Assembly (NCBI GenBank): GCA_021813745.1 | Contig: JAKAJO010000127.1 | Location: forward strand, 58,702-122,701 | DNA: 64,000 bases | Direction: 5' to 3' | Origin: Acidobacteriota bacterium | Lineage (GTDB): Bacteria; Acidobacteriota; Terriglobia; Terriglobales; Acidobacteriaceae | Shown here: positions 20,321 to 29,872 of the stretch, in pieces | How the letters are laid out: each line of letters begins with the position of its first letter | How positions within the stretch are numbered: the first letter of the stretch is position 1 | The notes under the pieces: generated by a model | Seen by the model: only the letters and a program-made list of their open reading frames with translations | Told to the model about the DNA's origin: nothing | Databases searched by the model: none | Made by a program: the position numbers and the translations under genes

Positions 20321-23224
20321 GTGAAGATCAGGCACAGTTCCATCTCTCGCATCGCGCGACATTCCGGCCTCCTGCTGAGGATCATCCTCGTCCTCTGCCT
20401 CGCCGCCATTGCCGGCGCAGCCTTCGCCCAGACGCCCGACACCATTGACCAGATTCGCGTCATCGGCAACCGCCGCATTCCCAAGGAAACCATCCTTGCC
20501 CGCATGTTCACCCATGCCGGCGATACCTACGACCCCATCTCCATCGAGCGCGACTTCAATTCCCTCTGGAACACCGGATACTTTGAGGATCTCCGGATCG
20601 AGCGCGAAGACACCGAAAAGGGCATCATCCTCGATGTCTTTGTCCGTGAGCGTCCCACCATCCGCGAGATCAATTACAAGGGCAATAACTCCATCAGCCA
20701 GTCCGACATCCTCGATCGCTTCAAGAAGGAAAAGGTCGGCCTCTCCGTCGAAGGTCAGTACGATCCCACCAAGATCAAGCGCGCTGAGACCGTCATCAAG
20801 GAGATGCTCGCCGAGCACGGCCACCAGTTTGCCACCGTCAAGACTGAGGTCAAAACCATCCCGCCGGCCTCAGTCCAGGTCAACTTCAATATCAAAGAAG
20901 GACCCACAGTGAAGGTGGGCAATATCCGCTTCACCGGCAACACCCACCTCAGCAGCACCTACCTGCGCCGGGCTATGAAGAATCTCAAGCCCATTGGCAT
21001 CCCGTACTCGCTGATCTTTGAGAACCTCTTCGCCAAGACCTTTGACTCCTCCAAACTCGACGAGGACACCGAACGCGTCCGCTTTGCCTATCGCGATAAG
21101 GGCTATTACAACGCCGCGGTCGACACCCCCGTTACCCAGATCCGCGACGAAGGCGGTCTCAACTGGTTCACCTTCCGTCCTCGCCACGGCAAGCGCATTG
21201 ACATTCTCCTGCCCATTGAAGAGGGCGACCGCTATCGCCTCGGCACAATTACCTTCACCGGTAACAAGGCCGTCACCAATGTCAAAGCGCTTCGCGGCAC
21301 CTTCAATATCAAGGATGGTGACTGGTTCGACGCCCAGGTTATCGGTAAAGGCCTGGAAAACCTCAAAAAGGCTTACGGCCAGCTCGGTTACATCAACTTC
21401 GGCGCCGTCCCCAAACCCATCTTTGACGACAAGAAGAAAACCGTCTCCCTTCAGGTCGACATCGACGAAGGCAAGCCCTTCTATGTCGGCCGCATCGAGA
21501 TTCAGGGCAATACCATCACCCGGGATCGCGTCATTCGCCGCGAACTGCTCCTCGAAGAAGGTCAGGTCTACAACTCCCAGCTCTGGGAGTACAGCCTCAT
21601 GCGCCTGAATCAGCTCGAGTACTTCGATCCCCTCAAGGTTGACCAGGATACTGAGGCTCACCAGAATCCTGAAACAGGCACCGTCGACCTGCTCCTGAAG
21701 GTGAAGGAAAAGGGCAAAAACTCCATCGGCCTCAATGGTGGCGTCAGCGGCCTCCAGGGCGCCTTCCTCGGCGTGAACTACCAGACCAATAACTTCCTCG
21801 GTCTCGGTGAAACGCTCAGCGTGCAGGGCAACCTCGGCAACGCTCAGCGCCAGTTCCTGTTCGGCTTCTCCCAGCCCTACATCCACAACCGTCCTATCAA
21901 CTTCGGCTTCCAGATCTACAACAACAAGCAGGACTACAACCCTGCTCATGCCTATCAAGCCACCGCCGGGCAGGCGTTCAACCTCACCCAGGCACAGCAG
22001 TCCCTCACCCAGAACTACAATCAGGCCTCCACTGGCTTGAACCTCTCCATCAGCTATCCGCTCCGGCGGCATGCCTTCCAGCGCGTCGGCTTTACCTATA
22101 GCCTTAATCGTTCCACCATCTCCGCCTTCAGTACGGCCTCGCAGACATTCTTCCAGACCATCAGCTTCCGCTCCGGTATTCAGGGTTCCAATCCCCTCGC
22201 CGGCATCGTCGACAGCTCGGTCTCCCTCAGCTACATCTACAACACCATCAACGATCCTCTCCGGCCACGCAGCGGCAAGGAGTGGACCGCGCTCGTGCAG
22301 GCTGGCGGCGCATGGGGCAACCTGCGCTATGTCTCGCCGTTCATTGCCTACAAGAGCTTTCGCTCCATGCACTACTTCAGGCCCTCGCCTATGGGTCACA
22401 ACGTACTCGGCATCCGTGCTCAGCTCGGCTATATCCAGGGCTGGGGCGGCGATGTCGCTCCTCCGCAGAACCGCTTCTACACCGGCGGCGACGGAGACCT
22501 CCGCGGCTTTGACATCCGCGGTGCCACACCCTATGGCTACGTGCCGACGCGCACCACCGTTCAGCTCACCAATCCTGATGGAAGCTGCGTCCCGCGCGAT
22601 CCCACCAATCCGCAGATCAACCAGTGCATCCAGGTGCCCATCCCGGTCTACGGCATCGCCTCCATCGGCGGCGACACCAGCTTGACCACCAACGCCGAAT
22701 ACCGCATTCCCATCGCCGGCTCGGTCACCTTCTCGTTCTTTGACGACTTCGGCCTCGATGTCGCCGCCAACCGCAATCAGCTCCAGCAAAGCCCCGAAGG
22801 CTTTGCCTCCCTGATCGCGCCGCTTTATGGTTGCCCGGTCTATAACAACGGATCCTGCCAGGGCGGGATCCCCGGCTCCCAGGTCGGCTTCCGGGAAAAC
22901 ATCCGACCCATCGCCGGCACCAACTTCGTTCCGCGCATGTCCTTCGGCGGCGAACTCGGCGTCATCATGCCCGTGGTCAACGCGCCCTTCCGTCTCTACT
23001 TTGCCTACAACCCGTTGCGGCTCTATGAGCACCCTTATTGCAACGACTTCAAGCTCGGCACCAAGGTCCAAAGCTGCTCGGCAGAGCTCATCACGCGGGA
23101 CATGTTCCCGCCCGGCGGCGCGGGCGACTACACCTACAACCAGGCAATTCAGGCCTACGGTGCGCAGAACCTCTTCCGCGAACCGCGTAAAACCTTCCGC
23201 CTCACGGTTTCCACCACCTTTTAG
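20321..23224 (+). CDS. bamA: Outer membrane protein assembly factor BamA
   Basis: BamA is the beta-barrel core that folds and inserts outer-membrane proteins. I favour the GTG at 20321: it gives a typical signal peptide (KIRHSSISRIARHSG ... GAAFAQ), whereas the GTG at 20249 adds 24 uncharacteristic residues. Five POTRA-like repeats follow (I..I...GN..I....I; VGNIRFTGNTHLS; LGTITFTGNKAV; VGRIEIQGNTI), then a 16-strand barrel region. The loop-6 motif appears as GGDGDLRGF. The chain ends in a C-terminal Phe (LTVSTTF), the usual BAM signal. Length is about 967 residues, somewhat long because of an extended extracellular loop with paired cysteines. Two skp-like chaperone genes follow on the same strand. 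Confidence 0.95.
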   Translation: MKIRHSSISRIARHSGLLLRIILVLCLAAIAGAAFAQTPDTIDQIRVIGNRRIPKETILARMFTHAGDTYDPISIERDFNSLWNTGYFEDLRIEREDTEKGIILDVFVRERPTIREINYKGNNSISQSDILDRFKKEKVGLSVEGQYDPTKIKRAETVIKEMLAEHGHQFATVKTEVKTIPPASVQVNFNIKEGPTVKVGNIRFTGNTHLSSTYLRRAMKNLKPIGIPYSLIFENLFAKTFDSSKLDEDTERVRFAYRDKGYYNAAVDTPVTQIRDEGGLNWFTFRPRHGKRIDILLPIEEGDRYRLGTITFTGNKAVTNVKALRGTFNIKDGDWFDAQVIGKGLENLKKAYGQLGYINFGAVPKPIFDDKKKTVSLQVDIDEGKPFYVGRIEIQGNTITRDRVIRRELLLEEGQVYNSQLWEYSLMRLNQLEYFDPLKVDQDTEAHQNPETGTVDLLLKVKEKGKNSIGLNGGVSGLQGAFLGVNYQTNNFLGLGETLSVQGNLGNAQRQFLFGFSQPYIHNRPINFGFQIYNNKQDYNPAHAYQATAGQAFNLTQAQQSLTQNYNQASTGLNLSISYPLRRHAFQRVGFTYSLNRSTISAFSTASQTFFQTISFRSGIQGSNPLAGIVDSSVSLSYIYNTINDPLRPRSGKEWTALVQAGGAWGNLRYVSPFIAYKSFRSMHYFRPSPMGHNVLGIRAQLGYIQGWGGDVAPPQNRFYTGGDGDLRGFDIRGATPYGYVPTRTTVQLTNPDGSCVPRDPTNPQINQCIQVPIPVYGIASIGGDTSLTTNAEYRIPIAGSVTFSFFDDFGLDVAANRNQLQQSPEGFASLIAPLYGCPVYNNGSCQGGIPGSQVGFRENIRPIAGTNFVPRMSFGGELGVIMPVVNAPFRLYFAYNPLRLYEHPYCNDFKLGTKVQSCSAELITRDMFPPGGAGDYTYNQAIQAYGAQNLFREPRKTFRLTVSTTF

Positions 23225-23284
23225 TGCATACCTCCAGGCCGGGACGCCTCAGCGCCCCGGCTTCTTTGCAGGAGTCTCCCTCTC

Positions 23285-23902
23285 ATGAAATTTGTTGCTT
23301 CGCTCATGGTTGCCTTCAGTCTTGCGGGATCCTTATCCGCGAGCGCGCAAACCACCTCCGGCCCACAAAAGGTCGCCGTCATCGCCTTCCAGCAGGGCGT
23401 CACTCTCACCAACGAGTTCCAGCGCGACCTCGCCGACATCCAGAAAAAGTACCTGCCCCGGCGCAATGAAATCAAAGCCCTCAGCGACCAGATCGACAGC
23501 CTCAAAAAGCAGCTCCAGTCCGGTACTCTTAGCCCCGCAGATCGCGCCAGCCGCGCCCAGACCATTCAGAGCAAGCAGAAAGATCTCGACCGCGCTGTCC
23601 AGGAGGCGCAAAGCGACTTTCAGACCGACCTCGAACAGGATTTCGGCGCCGTCGCTGGCAAATTCGATCGCGAACTCGGTGCCTATGCCAAAGCGCATGG
23701 CTACATTCTTGTGCTCGATGCTGGCCGCAAACAGGATGAGATTGTGCTATGGGCCACTCAGGCCACTGACGTCACCAAAGCCGTCGTCGATGAGTACAAC
23801 ACCAAGTCCGGCATCCCCGCTCCGGCCCCGCAGGCAACCCCGTCCGCTCCTCAACCCAGCGGCGCTGGTGCTGCTCCCGCCCATCCTGCCGGCGCCCACT
23901 AG
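23285..23902 (+). CDS. OmpH/Skp family periplasmic chaperone (first copy)
   Basis: This 205-residue protein has a signal peptide (MKFVASLMVAFSL...ASAQ), a starting beta-strand KVAVIAFQ, a long charged coiled coil (about residues 50-125, with LSDQIDSLKKQLQS) and a return strand GYILVLDAG, followed by a Pro/Ala-rich tail. This is the Skp tentacle fold that holds unfolded outer-membrane proteins in the periplasm. An AGGAG site precedes the ATG, 61 bases after bamA, so it is in the bamA operon. A paralogue follows. Confidence 0.9.
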   Translation: MKFVASLMVAFSLAGSLSASAQTTSGPQKVAVIAFQQGVTLTNEFQRDLADIQKKYLPRRNEIKALSDQIDSLKKQLQSGTLSPADRASRAQTIQSKQKDLDRAVQEAQSDFQTDLEQDFGAVAGKFDRELGAYAKAHGYILVLDAGRKQDEIVLWATQATDVTKAVVDEYNTKSGIPAPAPQATPSAPQPSGAGAAPAHPAGAH

Positions 23903-24197
23903 CACCGGTTGTCCCGCGCTTAAACTGCGCGGTTTCCTTACCTCCCGGGGCCGCGCGCCGCGCTGCCCCGGGCCCTCTTCACCGCCTCGTCGCACGTTTG
24001 ACGCACCTAACCTGCCCCCATATAATCCTTCTAGTTCCTGCTGATGTCTCCATCCGCGTCTTTTCCTGCCTCCGATTCTTGCCTGAACGGAGCTCCCTAT
24101 GAGGAAGACCGAGAGGTTTGTCAGGAGGCACAGGCTTGCCTTCCGGCGTCGCCGCGAGACCTGCCACAGAGGAATCCTGAAGGAGTTTTCCATTCGC

Positions 24198-24818
24198 ATG
24201 AAGCGCATGTTAGCCGTTGTTTTGATGTTGGCATCAGGTCTCACCCTGTCTGCCGTCGCTCAGGCTCCAGCCTCCGCATCCACCGCCGCTGCCCCCGCCA
24301 AGATCGCCGTCATCGCTTTCCAGGTCGCAGTCGCCCAAACCAACGAGGGCCAGCGCAACTTCGCTGATCTGCAAAAGAAATACGAGCCCAAGCGCCAGCA
24401 GCTCAAAGCCCTCAGCGACGAGATTGACTCCCTGAAGAAGCAGCTCCAGACCCAGAGCGCGACCCTCTCCGATGCACAGAAGGCCGATCGCACGCGCGCC
24501 ATCGACGACAAGGAAAAGCAGCTGCAGCGCTCCGCTGAGGATGCCCAGAACGATATGCAGCAGGAGATGCAGGAGATGTATAACGCCCTTGCCTCCAAGG
24601 TTTATGACGTCCTGAATGACTACGTGAAGCAGCACGGCTATACCCTTGTGCTCGACTTCTCCCAGCAGCAGAGCCCCGTCCTATATGCTGCCGAATCCTC
24701 CAACATCACCAAGGACATCATCAGCGCCTACAACCAGAAGTCCGGCGTTCCCGCTCCCGCGGCAGAGCCAGCCCTCTCGGCTCCCACCCCGGCCCCAAAG
24801 ACCCCGGCCGCGCACTAA
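24198..24818 (+). CDS. OmpH/Skp family periplasmic chaperone (second copy)
   Basis: I chose the ATG at 24198 because it opens a signal peptide (MKRMLAVVLMLASG...AVAQ) and AAGGAG lies about 11 bases upstream; earlier in-frame starts would add a basic non-signal extension. The body parallels the first copy: KIAVIAFQVAV, coiled coil with LSDEIDSLKKQLQ, GYTLVLDFS, and a Pro/Ala tail. About 206 residues. The two are tandem paralogues separated by 295 bases, in which I see no gene. One may serve BamA clients and the other a different client set, but this is inference. Confidence 0.88.
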   Translation: MKRMLAVVLMLASGLTLSAVAQAPASASTAAAPAKIAVIAFQVAVAQTNEGQRNFADLQKKYEPKRQQLKALSDEIDSLKKQLQTQSATLSDAQKADRTRAIDDKEKQLQRSAEDAQNDMQQEMQEMYNALASKVYDVLNDYVKQHGYTLVLDFSQQQSPVLYAAESSNITKDIISAYNQKSGVPAPAAEPALSAPTPAPKTPAAH

Positions 24819-24830
24819 TACCCGGCGACC

Positions 24831-24864
24831 GCCTCAGTCGTCTCCCGAGCGAGACGGCTGAGGC
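24831..24864 (+). terminator. Hairpin after the second skp gene
   Basis: 14-base arms (24831-24844 and 24851-24864, GCCTCAGTCGTCTC and near-complement with one G-T pair) close a 6-base loop just after the stop codon. There is no T run, so it may stabilise the mRNA end rather than terminate. Confidence 0.5.
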
Positions 24865-24915
24865 ACACCAAGCCCGCCCTCCTCCATCTTTTCCAGCGTC
24901 CACCTCGTCCACTCC

Positions 24916-25120
24916 CTGTGGAAAAAACTGTGGATCGCTTTCGCCATGAATCCCGAAAAATTCAGGTTTATCCACTTGCCAATTTGGCGGTTGTTTTGCT
25001 AAAGGCCGTAAGTCACTCTTTCTACGTAATATAGATCGGCCACCCTGGACGGTCCATTAGCAAGCCCCACCCTGCCGTCTCCGTAGCCCATCTGCCGCAG
25101 CTTTCCACAGTTGTGGATGA
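24916..25120. other. Cluster of DnaA-box-like 9-mers between convergent skp and lepA genes
   Basis: Within this 344-base gene-free gap (24819-25162) five near matches to TTATCCACA occur: TGTGGAAAA at 24917 (8/9, reverse), TGTGGATCG at 24929 (7/9, reverse), TTATCCACT at 24968 (8/9), CTTTCCACA at 25101 (7/9), and TGTGGATGA at 25112 (8/9, reverse), the last beside an A/T-rich ATAATATG. The flanking genes converge on the gap, which is atypical for an origin. A DnaA-titration or regulatory site is an alternative. Confidence 0.3.
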
Positions 25121-25162
25121 ATAATATGTGACGAAGGTACAGGGTGATGCCGGCGATACCGG

Positions 25163-26974
25163 TTACTTTTGCTGGTCTTCGCCCACCCGCAGCACGGCCA
25201 GAAACGCCTCCTGCGGAATATCGACCTTCCCGATCCGCTTCATTCGCTTCTTGCCTTCTTTCTGCTTCTCCAGCAATTTGCGCTTCCGGCTGATGTCCCC
25301 GCCATAGCACTTCGCTAGCACGTTCTTCCGCAGCGCGCTCACCGTCTCGCGGGCCACAATCTTTGACCCAATCGCCGCCTGAATCGCCACCTCGAACTGC
25401 TGCCTGGGAATCAGCTCCCGCATCTTCGCTACCAGGGCCTTGCCGCGCTCATAGGCAAAGTCCCGGTGCACGATAATCGACAACGCGTCGACTGGCTCGC
25501 CAGAGACCAGGATGTCCAGCTTCACCATCGGTGATTCCCATTCACCCGCAAGCTGATAGTCCAGCGAAGCATACCCGCGCGAGATCGACTTCAGCCGGTC
25601 ATAGAAGTCCAACACAATCTCGTTCAGCGGCAGTTCATAGGTCAGCATCACGCGCGTCGGGGTCACATACTCAAAGTTGATCTGCTTGCCGCGCTTCTCT
25701 TCCACCAGCTTCAGAATCCCGCCCACATACTCCTCATTGGTCAGGATCTTCGCGGTAATCACCGGCTCGCGGATACTTTCAATGTTCGTCGGCTCCGGCC
25801 AGCGCGACGGATTATCCACCTCGATCGTGCTCCCGTCCGTTAGCTTGATGTGGTACCGCACCCCCGGTGCCGTCGTAATCAGGTCCAGCTCGTACTCGCG
25901 TTCGAGCCGCTCCTGAATAATCTCCATGTGCAGCAGTCCAAGAAAGCCGCAGCGGAAGCCAAAGCCCAGCGCCGCCGAGCTCTCCGGCTCAAAGAAGAAC
26001 GACGAGTCATTCAGCCGCAGCTTCTCCAGCGCGTCGCGCAGCAGCGTGTGCTCGTGCGAATCCACCGTGTACAGGCCGGAGAAGACCATCGGCTTAATGT
26101 CTTCAAATCCCGGTAACTGCTCAGCCGCAGGCTGTGCATCGTCCGTCACCGTGTCGCCAATCTTTGTATCGGCTACGTTCTTGATCGTCGCGGCAAAAAA
26201 TCCCACCTCGCCCGCAGAAAGCGCGCCAATCTCCACCGGCTTGGGCATCAGCACACCCATCGACTCGATATCGAACGACTTCCCGTTCGACATCAGCCGA
26301 ATGCGTTGGCCCTTCCGCATCGTCCCCTGCATCACGCGCACCAGCACAATCACGCCGCGATACGCATCGAACCATGAATCAAAGATCAACGCCTGCAGCG
26401 GTGCTTGCGGGTCGCCTTTCGGTGGCGGCAGTCGATGCACAATCGCTTCCAGCACCTCGTCCACGCCCTGGCCCGTCTTTGCGCTCACCGGAATCGCGTC
26501 TGTCGCGTCCAATCCAACAGCCTGTTCGATGGCCTCCTGCGTCCGCAGAATGTCTGCGGAGGGCAGATCAATCTTGTTGATGACCGGAATAATCTCAAGG
26601 CCGTGGTGAATCGCCAGATATGCGTTCGCCAGCGTCTGGGCCTCGACGCCCTGGCTGGCATCCACCACTAGCAGCGCGCCTTCACACGAGGCCAGCGAGC
26701 GTGAAACCTCGTAGCTGAAGTCCACATGTCCCGGCGTGTCGATCAGGTTCAATTGATAGGTATTGCCGTCTTTGGCCTTGTACATCATGCGCACGGCGTG
26801 GGCTTTAATCGTGATGCCCCGCTCGCGCTCCAGATCCATGGCATCCAGAATCTGTGCTTGCATCTCGCGCTCGGCCACCGCGCCGGTGATCTCCAGCAGA
26901 CGGTCGCTCAGCGTCGACTTTCCATGGTCGATGTGGGCAATAATGGCGAAGTTGCGTAGGAACCGTGCGTCCAT
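25163..26974 (-). CDS. lepA: Elongation factor 4 (ribosomal back-translocase)
   Basis: This 603-residue translational GTPase has all G motifs: [12 protein letters not shown] (P-loop), RGITIKA (switch I), DTPGHVDF, and NKIDLP. The EF-G-like domains II, III and V follow, then the LepA-specific C-terminal domain with [20 protein letters not shown] and [22 protein letters not shown]4 acts on stalled ribosomes under stress. It is a single minus-strand unit, divergent from mltD across 160 bases. Confidence 0.97.
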   Translation of the reverse strand: MDARFLRNFAIIAHIDHGKSTLSDRLLEITGAVAEREMQAQILDAMDLERERGITIKAHAVRMMYKAKDGNTYQLNLIDTPGHVDFSYEVSRSLASCEGALLVVDASQGVEAQTLANAYLAIHHGLEIIPVINKIDLPSADILRTQEAIEQAVGLDATDAIPVSAKTGQGVDEVLEAIVHRLPPPKGDPQAPLQALIFDSWFDAYRGVIVLVRVMQGTMRKGQRIRLMSNGKSFDIESMGVLMPKPVEIGALSAGEVGFFAATIKNVADTKIGDTVTDDAQPAAEQLPGFEDIKPMVFSGLYTVDSHEHTLLRDALEKLRLNDSSFFFEPESSAALGFGFRCGFLGLLHMEIIQERLEREYELDLITTAPGVRYHIKLTDGSTIEVDNPSRWPEPTNIESIREPVITAKILTNEEYVGGILKLVEEKRGKQINFEYVTPTRVMLTYELPLNEIVLDFYDRLKSISRGYASLDYQLAGEWESPMVKLDILVSGEPVDALSIIVHRDFAYERGKALVAKMRELIPRQQFEVAIQAAIGSKIVARETVSALRKNVLAKCYGGDISRKRKLLEKQKEGKKRMKRIGKVDIPQEAFLAVLRVGEDQQK

Positions 26975-27134
26975 GCGAGGTTGGCGAAAGAAAGCGATGG
27001 CGCCATCCAGCGCACAATGCCTCTATGGCATAGCTTATCATCGCTGTAGGGTTCAATCCCGGGCGCCACTGCGTCCACCACCGATCAGCCGGCCTTTGTG
27101 CGCAGGCTGCAGAAGACCTTTCATCATCGTGCGC

Positions 27135-28991
27135 ATGAGCAGAACATTATTCCGGAATCTGGTGGCCGCAGTTTTCGCGCTGTCCATCGCCGGCTGTGCT
27201 CCATCCAGCCGCAAGTCCTCACCGCAGTCCTCCCCGCAGGCACTGGCCCCGGCCCTGCCTGCCGCACAGCATGCCCCGGCTCAATCCGCCGCGTCTGCAA
27301 CGGCGTCGGCCCCGTCTCCTCAGCAGCAGCGCATCCAGGCCCTCATCGCCAACGTCGAAAAAACCTATGCCGCCGGCCAGGCCGACTATCGCAAAGGCAA
27401 CCTCCCTGATGCCAAATCGCAGTTCGACCGCGCAGTCGATCTCATGCTCGCCAGCGGCATCGATATTAAGAGCAACCCGCAACTCCAGGACGAGTTCGAC
27501 CGCATCGTTGACTCCGTCAACGCATTGGAGATGGAAGCCCTCAAGCAGGGCAATGGCTTCGCGCCCACGATTGAACCCACCCCCGGTGATGTCGCCAGCG
27601 ACGTCACCTTTGCTGTCGACCCCAACCTCGTCGCCAAGGCGCGTGCCGATCTCGCCACCACCAAGTCGGATCTGCCTCTCGTCATCAACGACTACGTGGC
27701 CGCCTTTATCAACTTCTTTGCCTATACCCAGAAGGGACACAACACTCTGCTTCATTCCTTTGAGCGCGCCGGTCGCTATAAGGCCATGATTCAGCGCGTC
27801 ATGTCCGAGGAAGGCGTGCCGCAGGACCTCATCTATCTCGCCGTCGCCGAGTCCGGCTTCCAACCCCGCGCCGTCAACCGCAGTTCCGGCGCGGGAGGCA
27901 TGTGGCAGTTCATGCCCTACGGCAACTACGGCCTCACTCGCAACCGCTATGTGGATGAGCGATTCGACCCGGAGAAATCCACCCGCGCCTACGCTCGCTA
28001 CATGAAGTTTCTCTACGACCAGCTCGGCGACTGGTATCTCGCCATGGCCGCCTACGATCACGGCGCGGGCAATATCCAGCGCGAGGTCCAGCGCACCGGC
28101 TATGCCGACTTCTGGGAACTCTACAAGCGCCATGAATTGCCGCGCGAAACGGAAAACTACGTCCCTGAAATCATCGCCGCCATCATCATTGCCAACCACC
28201 CCAGTCAATACGGCTTTGATGAGGTCACACTCGATCCTCCGGTCCTCACCGACACCGTCACGATTAACTACTCCATCGATCTGCGTCTCGTCTCGGATCT
28301 TGTCGATGCACCCGTCGATGAACTCATCGCGCTCAATCCAAGCCTCCTCCGTTACACCACTCCGCCTGACACCAGCTTTGATCTTCACCTGCCGGCAGGC
28401 GCCGCCCAGCTCTTTCAGCAGCGCGTTGCCGCCATCCCCGAAGATAAACGCGACGCCTGGCGCTATCATCGCGTCACTCCCGATGACACACTCGCCTCGG
28501 TCGCCAGCAGCTTCCACGTCTCCGTCGCAGAACTCGCCGCCGCCAACGACATGACCCAGGACGAGAGCCTCTCCGGCGTTGAAGCCCTCGCCGTGCCCAC
28601 GCGTCCCGCCGTCGAAACCACTTCCCGCAGCATGTTGTACACCGCGCGCCGTGGCGATACTTTAATCTCCATCGCTGACCGCTTCGGCGTTTCTCTCGCC
28701 CAACTTCGCCGCTGGAACCACCTCAGCGGAACTCGCGTCGCACCCGGTCGGCGCCTCCGCGTTGCTGAACCTGCCCGCATTGTGCGCACGCGACACTCCC
28801 GCCATCGCTCCTCGCACACCGCTCAAACACTGCATGGTGACCCGCCCGCTTCCTCTGCCAGTGCCGCGCATCACAGCAAGTCCGCACACACCGCTTCGGC
28901 ATCCACTGCAAAGTCCACCTCCACGCACCACCGCAAATCAACGCGACATCATCACGCAACCTCCTCCTCATCCTCCACCACAGGTAAGTAA
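27135..28991 (+). CDS. mltD: Membrane-bound lytic murein transglycosylase D-like lipoprotein with LysM domains
   Basis: The start at 27135 gives a lipoprotein signal (MSRTLFRNLVAAVFALSIAGC). An Ala/Pro linker is followed by an alpha-helical region and the SLT domain: GVPQDLIYLAVAESGFQP with catalytic Glu near residue 239, RSSGAGGMWQFMP, and AAYDHGAGNIQR. Two clear LysM repeats (YHRVTPDDTLASVASSFHVS and YTARRGDTLISIADRFGVS) follow, and a weaker one precedes them. The end is a long Ser/His/Thr-rich tail. It cleaves the peptidoglycan glycan chain with 1,6-anhydro formation at the inner face of the outer membrane. 618 residues. Confidence 0.9.
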   Translation: MSRTLFRNLVAAVFALSIAGCAPSSRKSSPQSSPQALAPALPAAQHAPAQSAASATASAPSPQQQRIQALIANVEKTYAAGQADYRKGNLPDAKSQFDRAVDLMLASGIDIKSNPQLQDEFDRIVDSVNALEMEALKQGNGFAPTIEPTPGDVASDVTFAVDPNLVAKARADLATTKSDLPLVINDYVAAFINFFAYTQKGHNTLLHSFERAGRYKAMIQRVMSEEGVPQDLIYLAVAESGFQPRAVNRSSGAGGMWQFMPYGNYGLTRNRYVDERFDPEKSTRAYARYMKFLYDQLGDWYLAMAAYDHGAGNIQREVQRTGYADFWELYKRHELPRETENYVPEIIAAIIIANHPSQYGFDEVTLDPPVLTDTVTINYSIDLRLVSDLVDAPVDELIALNPSLLRYTTPPDTSFDLHLPAGAAQLFQQRVAAIPEDKRDAWRYHRVTPDDTLASVASSFHVSVAELAAANDMTQDESLSGVEALAVPTRPAVETTSRSMLYTARRGDTLISIADRFGVSLAQLRRWNHLSGTRVAPGRRLRVAEPARIVRTRHSRHRSSHTAQTLHGDPPASSASAAHHSKSAHTASASTAKSTSTHHRKSTRHHHATSSSSSTTGK

Positions 28992-29143
28992 AAGGATTCG
29001 ACACTCCATTCTCTTTGCGTCTTTTGATAGCTTTTCTGCTTGAGCTATTGCTAGAATGAGGGCGCACGCAGTGTGCTCTTGTTCACGCTGCGCAGATGCA
29101 AGACCCCCTATCGGGGCAGCGGCCAGCCGCTGGAGGCTATGGG

Positions 29144-29794
29144 ATGGACGAAGTGTTCAGGATGTACGCAATGAATGACGGCAACCACAATGCGGAGCCG
29201 GCTGACTCGGACTCCGATCACGATGAAATCTTCGAAGATGAAGAAGCAGCTGAAACCGCTGCCATACTCACTTCCTCCGACGACGATGAAGATGAGGCTG
29301 TGGTGGAAGAAGCAATTATTGTAGTCGCGGCAGAACCCATCACGCAGAATGCCGCGCCGAAGGCCCCCGTCAAAGCTCCCGTGAAGAAGGCTGCCCGCAA
29401 GGCCCCGGCCAAAAAGCCTGCCGCCAAAAAAGCTGCTGCAAAGAAGTCTGTTGCAAAAGCTGCTCCGGCAAAAAAGGCAGCCGCAAAGAAGCCTGCTAAA
29501 AAAGCAGCCGCGAAAAAGGTTGTGGCCAAAAAGGCCGCGAAGAAATCCGCCGCAAAAAAGAAGTCCTCTGGCGCGAAGGGCGGAAAGGCCGCTGTCAAGA
29601 AAGCAGCAGCTGGAAAGCGCGTCAGCAAAACCACCAAACGAGGTAAAAAGTTGGCCGTTAAGAAAGCAGCAAAGAAGGCTCCCGCCAAGAAGGCAGTTGC
29701 GAAGAAGAAGGCCCCTGCCAAGAAGGCGGCGAAGAAGGCAGTTGCCAAGAAGGCCCCAGCAAAGAAGGCGGCAAAGAAGGCAGCGAAAAAGTAA
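29144..29794 (+). CDS. Histone H1-like Lys/Ala-rich DNA-binding protein
   Basis: About 216 residues when started at the ATG at 29144, which has GGAGG upstream. It has two parts: an acidic N-terminal 80 residues (DSDSDHDEIFEDEEAAET, EDEAVVEEA) and a basic C-terminal tail built of imperfect AAKKAPAKKAVAKK-type repeats, the composition of bacterial H1/HctB-like nucleoid proteins. It probably binds and compacts DNA; the acidic head could limit or tune binding. The repeats make slippage likely. A good intrinsic terminator follows at 29829. Confidence 0.8.
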   Translation: MDEVFRMYAMNDGNHNAEPADSDSDHDEIFEDEEAAETAAILTSSDDDEDEAVVEEAIIVVAAEPITQNAAPKAPVKAPVKKAARKAPAKKPAAKKAAAKKSVAKAAPAKKAAAKKPAKKAAAKKVVAKKAAKKSAAKKKSSGAKGGKAAVKKAAAGKRVSKTTKRGKKLAVKKAAKKAPAKKAVAKKKAPAKKAAKKAVAKKAPAKKAAKKAAKK

Positions 29795-29828
29795 CATCCC
29801 CCAACACGCAGTACAAGGCAAGCAAAAG

Positions 29829-29854
29829 AGCCCGGCATCTCGCCGGGCTTTTTT
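29829..29854 (+). terminator. Intrinsic terminator after the H1-like gene
   Basis: Arms 29829-29836 and 29842-29849 (AGCCCGGC and complement) with a 5-base loop are followed by a run of T. It also separates this gene from the convergent peroxiredoxin. Confidence 0.85.
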
Positions 29855-29872
29855 GCGTCCACCTGTCGCGCT

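Noticed and set aside
24916..25120. Chromosomal origin of replication
   Set aside because: Flanking genes converge and no dnaA, dnaN or gidA-type neighbours are present; kept only as a DnaA-box-like cluster.
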